NCBI GenBank assembly: GCA_947624385.1
Contig: CANQJZ010000003.1
Span: 1-64,000 of the forward strand
From: an uncultured Oscillospiraceae bacterium
GTDB taxonomy: Bacteria; Bacillota; Clostridia; Oscillospirales; Oscillospiraceae
Direction of reading: 5' to 3'
Length of the DNA: 64,000 bases
Shown here: piece after piece, positions 44,602 through 51,810 of the stretch
How positions within the stretch are numbered: the stretch's first letter is position 1
How the letters are laid out: the number at the start of each line of letters is the position of its first letter
The notes under the pieces: model-generated
Databases searched by the model: none
The model's input: only the letters and a program-made list of their open reading frames with translations
Told to the model about the DNA's origin: nothing
Translations under genes and position numbers: made by a program

Positions 44602-45216
44602 TTAAATCTGTACTTTTTCGGCCGCCGGACCGGCCTCCATCCACTTGGCAAAGGTCGTGCGGGAAACGCCCAGCCGCTTGGCCGCGCTCCGGGCCGATAG
44701 TTCCCCCGCCTCCCACGCGGCGCGCACCTGTTCAAGCCCCTCCGGCGGCTCCAGCGGCCGCCGACCGAACTGTACGCCCCTTGCCTTGGCCGCCGCGATG
44801 CCCTCCGCCTGGCGCTGACGGATGAACTCCCGCTCCGTCTGGGCCACGTAAGACAACAGCTGCAAAACGATGTCCGCGATGAGCGTACCCGTCAGGTCGC
44901 GCCCCTGCCGCGTGTCCAGCAGCGGCATGTCCAGCACCACGATGGCGACGCCTTTTTCCTTCGTCAGCAGCCGCCATTGCTCCAATATCTCGTCATAGTT
45001 CCGTCCCAGCCGGTCGATGCTCTTGATCACAAGAACGTCCTCCGGCTTCAGCTTTCGCAGCAGCCGCCGGTAGGCCGGGCGCTGGAAGTCCTTGCCGGAC
45101 TGCTTGTCGGCGTACACGCGCCGGTCCTCCACGCCAAACTCCCGCATGGCGATCTGCTGCCGGTCCAGATTCTGCTCCCGGCTGGATACACGGATATAGC
45201 CGTATGTCTCGCCCAT
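44602..45216 (-). CDS. serine recombinase (resolvase/invertase family)
   Basis: A 204-residue small serine recombinase. The nucleophile is in YGYIRVSSREQNLDRQ (Ser near residue 11), followed by KSIDRLGRNYDEI, LLSYVAQTEREFIRQRQAEGI with the long E helix, and a C-terminal helix-turn-helix LSARSAAKRLGVSRTTFAKW. Such enzymes resolve or invert DNA between ~26-bp sites. ATG at 45216 has AGGAGG 7 bases upstream. It is followed directly by the truncated adhesin on the same strand. Confidence 0.92.
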   Translation of the reverse strand: MGETYGYIRVSSREQNLDRQQIAMREFGVEDRRVYADKQSGKDFQRPAYRRLLRKLKPEDVLVIKSIDRLGRNYDEILEQWRLLTKEKGVAIVVLDMPLLDTRQGRDLTGTLIADIVLQLLSYVAQTEREFIRQRQAEGIAAAKARGVQFGRRPLEPPEGLEQVRAAWEAGELSARSAAKRLGVSRTTFAKWMEAGPAAEKVQI

Positions 45217-45285
45217 CACGTTTCCTCCTTTGTTTATGTAGTAAAGAGGAAACCATTTTGCACCGTATCGATGCTTTTGCCCAAT

Positions 45286-45313
45286 ATTATATTTTGCCCG
45301 AAGGGACCATCAA
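45286..45313 (-). promoter_or_regulatory. recombinase promoter
   Basis: TTGATG (45308-45313), a 16-base spacer and TATAAT (45286-45291) on the minus strand; the -10 is flanked by GGGCAAAA direct repeats. Confidence 0.6.
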
Positions 45314-45451
45314 ATTTTCTGAGAGCTTTTGAATAAGGAGCGTCCCGGCGGGACCGGGGAAGAAGTTTGTCAAAACTAACAAATGGGGCGGTTGCAAAAA
45401 CCGGCCCTTTTCGGCAACACGCCGAAATCGGGGGAAACGGGACGGCAGGGC

Positions 45452-45543
45452 TTGACAAATGGGTTAGTCATGACTAAAATAGCATGCGGCGTTAGGGAAC
45501 ACTAACGCCCATGTGTTTGCCATTGGATTAGGCATGACTAATC
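45452..45543 (+). promoter_or_regulatory. feo promoter with three palindromic operators
   Basis: TTGACA (45452-45457), a 17-base spacer and TAAAAT (45475-45480). The perfect palindrome TTAGTCATGACTAA (45464-45477) overlaps spacer and -10. A GGCGTTAG-N6-CTAACGCC dyad lies at 45488-45509 and GATTAGGCATGACTAATC at 45526-45543. The shape fits a DtxR/IdeR-type iron repressor, not the AT-rich Fur box. Binding would block the promoter when iron is plentiful. Confidence 0.75.
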
Positions 45544-45562
45544 AACGGGAGGGGGAGCGCGT

Positions 45563-45772
45563 ATGCCGATCACGATGCTGCGCAAGGGCGAGAGCAGCCT
45601 CATCACCCGCGTCGGCGGCAAGCCGGAGACCCGCCAATTCCTGGAAAATCTGGGGTTCGTGGTGGGAAGTCCGGTGACGGTGGTGAGCGACATCGGCGGC
45701 AACCTGATCGTCCGGGTCAAGGACGCACGGGTGGCCGTGAGCCTGGAAATGGCGCAAAAGATCTATGTGTGA
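45563..45772 (+). CDS. feoA: FeoA family protein (first)
   Basis: A 69-residue SH3-like protein: RQFLENLGFVVGSPVTVVSDIGGNLIVRVKDARVAVSLEMAQKIYV is the FeoA core. It assists FeoB in ferrous iron uptake. GGGAGGGGG lies upstream. A second FeoA gene follows, a pattern common in Clostridia. Confidence 0.9.
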   Translation: MPITMLRKGESSLITRVGGKPETRQFLENLGFVVGSPVTVVSDIGGNLIVRVKDARVAVSLEMAQKIYV

Positions 45773-45805
45773 GGAAGCATCAGGAGGAGAAAGGAGGAAT
45801 TGAAT

Positions 45806-46024
45806 ATGACGCTGCGGGAGGCAAAGGTGGGCCAGACCGTCCGGGTGGCCAAGCTGGAGGGCACCGGGGCGGTGAAGCGCCGGATCATGGACATGGGCAT
45901 CACCAGGGGCGAGAGCATCTATGTCCGGAAGGTGGCGCCTTTAGGGGACCCTATTGAGATCACCATCCGGGGCTATGAACTGAGTCTGCGGAAAGCGGAT
46001 TCAGAGATGATCATTGTGGAATGA
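45806..46024 (+). CDS. feoA: FeoA family protein (second)
   Basis: A 72-residue FeoA-like protein, with AKVGQTVRVAKLEGTGAVKRRIMDMGITRGESIYVRKVAPLGDPIEI; the RRIMDMGI block is the family hallmark and is better kept here than in the first copy. ATG at 45806 with AAGGAGG 8 bases upstream; feoB follows after 12 bases. Confidence 0.93.
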   Translation: MTLREAKVGQTVRVAKLEGTGAVKRRIMDMGITRGESIYVRKVAPLGDPIEITIRGYELSLRKADSEMIIVE

Positions 46025-46036
46025 GAGGACGATAAC

Positions 46037-48424
46037 ATGGCGGAAAGAAACATAACCATTGCCCTTGCGGGCAACCCCAACTGCGGCAAGACGACGCTGT
46101 TCAACGCCCTGACCGGGGCCAACCAGTACGTGGGCAACTGGCCCGGGGTCACGGTGGAGAAAAAAGAGGGGCGGTTGAAGGACCATAAGGACGTGACCGT
46201 CACGGACCTGCCGGGCATCTACTCCCTGAGCCCCTACACCCTGGAGGAAGTGGTGGCCCGGAACTACCTCATCGACCAGCGGCCCGACGCCATATTGAAC
46301 ATCGTGGACGGGACCAACCTGGAGCGGAACCTGTACCTGACCACCCAGCTTGTGGAGCTGGGCATCCCGGTGCTGGTGGCCGTGAACATGATGGACGTGG
46401 TGAAAAAGACAGGGGACAGGATAGACACGAAAAAGCTGGCGAAAGCCCTGGACTGCCAGGTGATGGAGATATCCGCCCTGAAGGGCGACGGGGTGATGGC
46501 CGCGGCGGAGGCCGCCGTGGAGCTGGCAAAGAGCGGGCGGGTGACCGTGCCCCAGCACCGGTTCGCCGGGTGCGTGGAGCACGCCCTGGCCCATATCGAG
46601 GAAGTGGCGGTGCATGAACTGCCCGCCGAGCAGCAGCGGTGGTACGCGATAAAGCTTTTCGAACGGGACGAGAAGGTGGCCGAAAAACTGGGGTTAAATG
46701 ACACGGCCCTGGCCCACATCGAACAGGACATCGCCGACTGCGAGCGGGAGATGGACGACGACGCCGAGTCCATCATCACCGCCCAGCGCTATGACTATAT
46801 CACTTCGGTCACGAAAGAGTGCTTTGCCCGAAAAAGCAAGCAGAAGATGACCGCCTCCGACAAGATCGACCGGGTGGTCACCAACCGGTGGCTGGCACTG
46901 CCCATTTTCGCGGTGGTCATGTTCTGCATCTACGCCATCGCCATGGGCGGCTGGCGGATATCTGTCGGCACCGCCCTGACCGACTGGGCCAACGACGGGC
47001 TTTTTGGGGACGGGTGGTTCCTGCCCTTCACGGCGGATACGGACGCCTGGGAGGAGGACTCCGGAGCCTTTGAGGAAGCTTCCGCCATTATAGAGGCATA
47101 CGAGGCCGGGGACAGCGAGGCGTATTTGTACGACGACGAGGCCGGCGAGACGAATGTGCTCCCCGTGGACCAGGCGGCCTATGACGCGGCCATGACTGTG
47201 GCGGAGCCGGACCCGGCTGACTACGGCGTGTGGGTACCGGGCATCCCCGTACTGGCGGAAAAGCTGCTGGACGCGCTGGGCTGCGGCGAGGTCGTCAAGA
47301 GCCTGGTGCTGGACGGCGTCGTGGGCGGCGTAGGGGCCGTGCTGGGGTTCGTGCCCCAGATGCTGGTGCTGTTCCTGCTGCTGGCCATATTGGAGGACGT
47401 GGGCTATATGGCCCGTGTGGCGTTCATCATGGACCGCATCTTCCGGCGCTTCGGCCTTTCCGGCAAGAGCTTCATCCCCATGCTGGTGGCCACGGGCTGC
47501 GGCGTGCCCGGCGTCATGGCCAGCCGGACCATCGAGCAGGACCGGGACAGGAAGATGACCATCATGACCACCTGCTTCATCCCCTGCGGGGCGAAAATGC
47601 CCATCATCGCCCTGTTCGCCGGGGCCTTGTTTGGCCAGAGCCCGCTGGTGGCCGTGTCCGCGTTCTTCATCGGCATCGGGGCGGTGGTCGTAAGCGGCAT
47701 CCTGCTGAAAAAGTGCAAAGCCTTCGCCGGCGAGCCCGCGCCCTTCGTCATGGAGCTGCCCGCCTACCATGCCCCCCAGGCCCGGAACGTCCTGCGGGCC
47801 ATGTGGGAGCGGGGCTGGTCCTTCATCAAGCGGGCCGGTACCATCATCCTGCTCAGTTCCATCGTGCTGTGGTTCCTGCAGGGATTCGGCTTTGAAAACG
47901 GCTCCTTCGGCATGGTGGAGGACAACGACGCCTCCCTTCTCGCGGCCATCGGCGGCGCCATCGCGTTCATCTTCGCGCCTCTGGGCTTCGGAAGCTGGCA
48001 GGCCACCGTGGCGGCCATCACGGGCCTCATCGCCAAGGAGGAAGTGGTCAGCACCCTGCATGTGCTGTACCCCGGCAATCTGACGGCTCAGATCGGCGCG
48101 GCCTTCACAGGGCTCACCGCCTACTCCTTCATGATCTTCAACCTGCTGTGCGCGCCCTGCTTCGCGGCCATGGGCGCCATCCGGCGGGAGATGAACAACG
48201 CCAAGTGGACCTGGGCCGCCATCGGGTACATGTGCGCCTTCGCCTACGCCGTGAGCCTGATCGTATACCAGCTTGGCAGCCTCTTTGCCGGCGGCGGCTT
48301 CGGCGTGGGCACCGCGGCGGGGCTTCTTGTCCTGGCGGGGCTTTGCTACCTGGTGTTCCGCCCGGCGCCGGACCTTGCTCACACGGCGGCCAAAAATACC
48401 CGCAGCGTACACGCGGGGGCATGA
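46037..48424 (+). CDS. feoB: ferrous iron transporter FeoB
   Basis: A 795-residue Fe(II) transporter. The N-terminal G domain has G1 GNPNCGKTT, G3 DLPGIYSLSPY and G4 VNMMD; a helical GDI-like region follows. The membrane part holds the gate motifs GCGVPG and CGAKMP, each with its conserved Cys. An acidic outer loop of ~70 residues (FGDGWF to PADYGVW, about 325-400) sits between the first two helices and is rich in Glu, Asp and Ala; similar loops occur in other clostridial FeoBs. Confidence 0.96.
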   Translation: MAERNITIALAGNPNCGKTTLFNALTGANQYVGNWPGVTVEKKEGRLKDHKDVTVTDLPGIYSLSPYTLEEVVARNYLIDQRPDAILNIVDGTNLERNLYLTTQLVELGIPVLVAVNMMDVVKKTGDRIDTKKLAKALDCQVMEISALKGDGVMAAAEAAVELAKSGRVTVPQHRFAGCVEHALAHIEEVAVHELPAEQQRWYAIKLFERDEKVAEKLGLNDTALAHIEQDIADCEREMDDDAESIITAQRYDYITSVTKECFARKSKQKMTASDKIDRVVTNRWLALPIFAVVMFCIYAIAMGGWRISVGTALTDWANDGLFGDGWFLPFTADTDAWEEDSGAFEEASAIIEAYEAGDSEAYLYDDEAGETNVLPVDQAAYDAAMTVAEPDPADYGVWVPGIPVLAEKLLDALGCGEVVKSLVLDGVVGGVGAVLGFVPQMLVLFLLLAILEDVGYMARVAFIMDRIFRRFGLSGKSFIPMLVATGCGVPGVMASRTIEQDRDRKMTIMTTCFIPCGAKMPIIALFAGALFGQSPLVAVSAFFIGIGAVVVSGILLKKCKAFAGEPAPFVMELPAYHAPQARNVLRAMWERGWSFIKRAGTIILLSSIVLWFLQGFGFENGSFGMVEDNDASLLAAIGGAIAFIFAPLGFGSWQATVAAITGLIAKEEVVSTLHVLYPGNLTAQIGAAFTGLTAYSFMIFNLLCAPCFAAMGAIRREMNNAKWTWAAIGYMCAFAYAVSLIVYQLGSLFAGGGFGVGTAAGLLVLAGLCYLVFRPAPDLAHTAAKNTRSVHAGA

Positions 48425-48427
48425 GCG

Positions 48428-48592
48428 ATGGGGGCGTTTCTTGCAGCCCACGGCGGCGATATTCTGGTGAGCGCGCTGGTGCTGGTCTGCGTTATCGCCA
48501 TCGTGCGGCACATGGTCCGCAATAAAAAAGCGGGCGGGTGCTCCTGCGGCGGGTGCAGCGGCGACTGCGAGCACTGTAACATGCACCACTGA
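48428..48592 (+). CDS. FeoB-associated Cys-rich membrane protein
   Basis: A 54-residue protein starting MGAFLAAHGGDILVSALVL, with one membrane helix and the Cys-rich tail CSCGGCSGDCEHC then NMHH. This is the small FeoB-associated protein that often ends clostridial feo operons, perhaps an iron-binding chaperone or FeoC substitute. It starts three bases after the feoB stop. Easy to miss because of its size. Confidence 0.9.
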   Translation: MGAFLAAHGGDILVSALVLVCVIAIVRHMVRNKKAGGCSCGGCSGDCEHCNMHH

Positions 48593-48621
48593 GCTTTGGT
48601 TCCTCTCCTTTTATGTACGCG

Positions 48622-48653
48622 GAAGCGGCCCGAGGGCCGCTTCTGTGTTTTTT
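48622..48653 (+). terminator. feo operon terminator
   Basis: A 9-bp stem GAAGCGGCC/GGCCGCTTC with a four-base loop, then TGTGTTTTTT, 30 bases after the Cys-rich protein. Confidence 0.88.
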
Positions 48654-48665
48654 CGCGTCAGAGGG

Positions 48666-48712
48666 TTGACAACGGTGCTATGTCGTGTTACGATATGTCG
48701 AGAGACGACATA
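48666..48712 (+). promoter_or_regulatory. padR promoter and operator
   Basis: TTGACA (48666-48671), a 17-base spacer and TACGAT (48689-48694). The dyad TATGTCG-N5-CGACATA (48694-48712) follows the -10, and another ATGTCG lies in the spacer. ATGT/ACAT dyads are the usual PadR binding pattern, so self-repression is likely. Confidence 0.75.
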
Positions 48713-48725
48713 AGGAGGTGAGCCC

Positions 48726-49061
48726 GTGGGCAGAAGCGCGGAACCGCTGACGGAGAGCTATTTTTACATTCTGCTGTGCCTGTACCGGGGACCCAACCAC
48801 GGCTACGGCATCATGCGCCAGACGTTGGCCCTGTCGGAGGGGCACGTACACATCGGCTCCGGCACCATGTACGGGGCCACGTCGAACATGATGAAAAAGG
48901 GCTGGATCGAGGAGCTTCCCAAGCCCGACGCGGACCGGCGGCGATTATACCGGCTCACGGACGCGGGCCGGCAGGTGCTCTTGGACGAGGCGGCGCGGCT
49001 GCGGTATCTTTCCGCGGCGGCGGCGAACGTGATAGAAGGAGGAAAAGAAAATGAGGAATAA
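48726..49061 (+). CDS. PadR-family transcriptional regulator
   Basis: A 111-residue winged-helix protein. ESYFYILLCLYRGPNHGYGIMRQ and GTMYGATSNMMKKGWIEEL with RRRLYRLTDAGRQVL are the PadR signature. GTG start with AAGGAGGTG. The 3' end overlaps a DUF2812 gene by 11 bases; such pairs are common in Firmicutes. Confidence 0.92.
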   Translation: MGRSAEPLTESYFYILLCLYRGPNHGYGIMRQTLALSEGHVHIGSGTMYGATSNMMKKGWIEELPKPDADRRRLYRLTDAGRQVLLDEAARLRYLSAAAANVIEGGKENEE

Positions 49062-49962
49062 GAAAACAAGGTGCGCGTTTTACCCCGCCTGGGAGTACCG
49101 GCGGGAGGTGGAGGACCTGAACGCCCTGTCGGACCAGGGCTGGCAGTTGGAAAAGGGCGGGTGCTTCCGCAGCAGGTTTTACCGGGACGAGAGCGTGCGC
49201 TACCGCTACGCCCTGGACTATAACACCCAAATCGATGACCCGGTCCGGTACCGGGAGATTTTTGCCGAGCAGGGCTGGGAGTTCGTCAGCGACACCTTCA
49301 ACGGCTGGCACTATTTCCGCAAGGTCTATGACCCCAGTCTGCCGCCGGAGGAATATGAAATTTATACCGACGAGGCATCCGTGCGGGACATGTCGGGCCG
49401 GTGGAGCCGGCTGGGGTACGCCTTCGGCGTCATCGAACTGGTCTGCGCGGCGATGAATCTGTTCGTCCTTCTGCGCCATCCCAGCATCACCAACATTGCC
49501 ATGGCTTTGGTCTGCCTGTGGCTGGGCGTTATGATCCTGGTGGGCGCAAGGCGTATCCGCCGTCCGGAGACCGCCGGAAGGCCCAAAAAGAGCATGGGCT
49601 GGTGCTTCGCGGTGGTGTTCGCGCTGCTGGCGGTGGGGCTGGTGTTCGGCATCGTCCACTCTGCGGCCACCGTTGACCGCGAGTATGTGTACGACCCGGA
49701 CAGTGGACCCTGGACATGGCAGATACACGTATCCCTGCCGGACTTCTATACCCTGGACGTGGAGGCCGACACGGACGCCTATGTGGACATTACCGTGACG
49801 AATCATAGAAACGGCAAGGAGATGGCCGCGCTGGGCGGCGGCTGGGACCTGCGGGCCAAGGGGGTCATGTTCCTGCTGCCGGGGACCTACGACGTGACCA
49901 CAAAATACGCCGAGGGCACCGAACCGGGCACCACGGGGATGTTCCGGTATGAGATGGATTGA
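49051..49962 (+). CDS. DUF2812 domain-containing membrane protein
   Basis: A 303-residue protein. The N-terminal ~105 residues (EYRREVEDLNALSDQGWQLEK, DYNTQIDDPVRYREIFAEQGWEF) match DUF2812, which is usually coupled to PadR. Two or three membrane helices follow (FGVIELVCAAMNLFVLL, ALVCLWLGVMILVGA, VFALLAVGLVFGIV), then an outer domain with a YDPDSGPWTWQIHV start. Probably controlled by or controlling the PadR switch; function unknown. Confidence 0.85.
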   Translation: MRNKKTRCAFYPAWEYRREVEDLNALSDQGWQLEKGGCFRSRFYRDESVRYRYALDYNTQIDDPVRYREIFAEQGWEFVSDTFNGWHYFRKVYDPSLPPEEYEIYTDEASVRDMSGRWSRLGYAFGVIELVCAAMNLFVLLRHPSITNIAMALVCLWLGVMILVGARRIRRPETAGRPKKSMGWCFAVVFALLAVGLVFGIVHSAATVDREYVYDPDSGPWTWQIHVSLPDFYTLDVEADTDAYVDITVTNHRNGKEMAALGGGWDLRAKGVMFLLPGTYDVTTKYAEGTEPGTTGMFRYEMD

Positions 49963-49970
49963 GAGCGCAT

Positions 49971-50016
49971 AAAAAACGACAGCACCGCCTCACGCCGAGG
50001 CGGTGCTGTCGGGGTT
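49971..50016. terminator. bidirectional terminator
   Basis: A 15-bp stem, arms 49977-49991 and 49997-50011 (CGACAGCACCGCCTC and complement), with T6 on the minus strand and GGGTTT on the plus strand. The minus-strand side could end transcripts from the peptide remnant or the kinase. Confidence 0.8.
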
Positions 50017-50092
50017 TGGACGGGTCATGCCTTGGGTGTGAACATGTGACATTTGCCGCCGTTCCCTCGCTATACATCATATATATCCACAC

Positions 50093-50260
50093 AGGGTTGT
50101 CATTGCTGCACTTGGACCGGCCGTATTCGTTATATTGGCCATCATTCTTGCATTTGCTGCAAAAGTCCCGGCGACAGTCCCGCTAGAACGCGTTGGCCTT
50201 CATGTAGGTATCATCGTCGGACATGCCGCCGTTGACCTCCTCCAGTTCCGCGTCGTCCAG
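50093..50260 (-). pseudogene. decayed double-glycine-leader, Cys-rich peptide gene
   Basis: The minus-strand frame reads LDDAELEEVNGG, the leader motif of double-glycine peptides, then MSDDDTYMKANAF, an in-frame TAG (50183-50185) and then RDCRRDFCSKCKNDGQYNEY with GRSKC after it. The frame stays open past the stop for 30 codons and has five cysteines in all up to NVTCSH. No start codon or leader N-terminus is left, because a repeat lies immediately upstream. It seems a broken secreted-peptide gene; its original end is uncertain. Confidence 0.45.
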
Positions 50261-50277
50261 AGCCGTTCTTCCTCTTT

Positions 50278-50339
50278 CCCAACGGGCAGGCGTGCCCGTT
50301 GGGAGCCCTGGTAACAATGTTCCGCCCTCGGGCGGCGAT
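50278..50339 (+). repeat. double-hairpin repeat, copy B
   Basis: First hairpin 50278-50303: arms CCCAACGGGCA and TGCCCGTTGGG. Then GAGCCCTGGTAACAATGT and hairpin CCGCCC-TC-GGGCGG. It aligns with the 34580 copy over about 65 bases, with paired changes in the first stem. Confidence 0.75.
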
Positions 50340-50374
50340 TTGATTTAGCGGCGCCAGCCGCTGCCATATTGAAC

Positions 50375-50480
50375 GCCTCCCCTGTGTAAGGGGAGGTGGG
50401 CCGCCTTTGGCGGCTCGGAGGGGTTGTTACCAGACTATAGCATGGTAACGATCCCCCAGTCCTGCGTCAGCATGACTGAC
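50375..50480 (+). repeat. palindromic two-module repeat, L-R order
   Basis: Begins GCCTCCCCTGTGTAAGGGG, has a GGGCCGCC-TTTGG-CGGCTC hairpin and GGGGTTGTTACC, and ends GGTAACGATCCCCCAGTC with a CTGCGTCAGCATGACTGAC arm. The last part runs into the kinase gene, whose final codons and stop come from repeat sequence. Confidence 0.8.
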
Positions 50481-51810
50481 TTTCTGGCTCCCTTGGCAGA
50501 CTGGCGGAGAAGCAAAACCGCTTGTCCGCCTCCCGGTACTCGATGAACCACATCCCGCCGCAGCGCTCCACCATGGCCGCCACGATCTTGAGTCCGTACC
50601 CGTGGGCCATCTGGTCGGCCTTGGTGGTGCGCACGGTGTTGTCCCGCACGTCCACCGGCGCCGCGGTGGTGTTCTCCGCCCCCAGCAGGGCGGTTTTTTC
50701 CTTCATGCGCATTTTCAGCAGGATATGCCGCCCGTCGGGGTCAGGTATCTTCTCGCACGCCTCCACGGCGTTGTCGATGAGGTTAGTGAGCACCACCACC
50801 AGCGCGTCGTCCGGCATGGGAAACCCCGCCAGATCGTCCAGCCGGAGCTGGAAGTCGATGCCCTTTTCCCGGGCCGCCGGGACCTTCTCGCTCAGTATCA
50901 CGTCCACCACGGTCCGGTTGGTGCTGACGGCGAGGGTCCCGGGCGGCTCCGCGTCGATGACCGCGTCCAGGTAGGCGGCAAATTCCTCCTGGGGCGCGTG
51001 CCGTCCGGCCATATCCCGCAGCACCGCCAGCTGGTTTTTGAAGTCATGGGTCTGCCGCCGCTGCTGGTCGTACCGCCCCTCCACAGCAGCCACGCGGGCC
51101 GTCTCCAGCTGCAGCGTCCCCCGCAGGACCGAGTTCTCCCTGTCCGTCTGCCGCCGCCTGTCGGAGTAGTCCAGCAGGAACAGCGCCCCCACGCACACGA
51201 AGGACAGCAGCATGGGAATGATGAGGCTGATCCATAAAGCGTCCGGGGAAAACCACACGGCCCGGGAAAGGCTCATGGCCAGAAGATACGCGGGGATGGA
51301 GAAAAGGCATATGAGCTTCCAGCCGGTCATATCCGGCTGTCTTGGGGTGCGCCGTGCCCGCCGCCGGTAAAACGCCAGCAGCGCCCCGGCCTCCGTCAGC
51401 TTGGCCAGGAACGATATCCCGTAGGCCACGAAGGGCTGGGCCGCCTGTTCCTCCGCCGTCCAGACGAGAAACAGCACGGACATAAAAAGGCAGTCCACCA
51501 CGCTCATGTACAGCCCCGCCAGCAGCGCCACCGCGAAGGCCTGTAAGGCCCGACACTGAAACAGGTAGAACGTCACCAGCGCGTAGGCCAGCATCAGGAA
51601 CACCGTGTGAAAGTCCGTCCCGGCCGCGCCGTTCCAGCTGATGAAATGCTGCTCCAAATATAGGAGCACCGACGCCAGCACGATGGCCCCGCCGTACTGC
51701 TTTGGCCTTTTCAGCGGCACGAAGCACAGCGCCAGCAGCGATTCCGTCAGCACCTCCAATAAGATCAGCAGCGTGGACAGCGCCCCGTCCGCCAGCGTAT
51801 CCGCCGTCAT
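50467..51810 (-). CDS. GHKL sensor histidine kinase (AgrC/LytS-like)
   Basis: A 447-residue kinase with six or seven N-terminal helices (about 10-225), a coiled segment and the GHKL ATPase. The phospho-acceptor is in QQRRQTHDFKNQLAVLRDM, the N box is LTNLIDNAVEACEK and the G box HGYGLKIVAAMVERCGG. The ATG at 51810 overlaps the response regulator stop (TAATG). The C-terminal REPESQSC is formed by a palindromic repeat, so the end may be altered. It resembles peptide-sensing kinases. Confidence 0.9.
   Translation of the reverse strand: MTADTLADGALSTLLILLEVLTESLLALCFVPLKRPKQYGGAIVLASVLLYLEQHFISWNGAAGTDFHTVFLMLAYALVTFYLFQCRALQAFAVALLAGLYMSVVDCLFMSVLFLVWTAEEQAAQPFVAYGISFLAKLTEAGALLAFYRRRARRTPRQPDMTGWKLICLFSIPAYLLAMSLSRAVWFSPDALWISLIIPMLLSFVCVGALFLLDYSDRRRQTDRENSVLRGTLQLETARVAAVEGRYDQQRRQTHDFKNQLAVLRDMAGRHAPQEEFAAYLDAVIDAEPPGTLAVSTNRTVVDVILSEKVPAAREKGIDFQLRLDDLAGFPMPDDALVVVLTNLIDNAVEACEKIPDPDGRHILLKMRMKEKTALLGAENTTAAPVDVRDNTVRTTKADQMAHGYGLKIVAAMVERCGGMWFIEYREADKRFCFSASLPREPESQSC

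Noticed and set aside
44836..45010. Recombinase as part of an IS607-type element
   Set aside because: The helix-turn-helix is at the C-terminus, as in resolvases and invertases, and no TnpB gene is present.
47000..47230. FeoB acidic loop as a novel domain
   Set aside because: Acidic outer loops at this place are seen in clostridial FeoBs, so it is recorded in the gene entry only.
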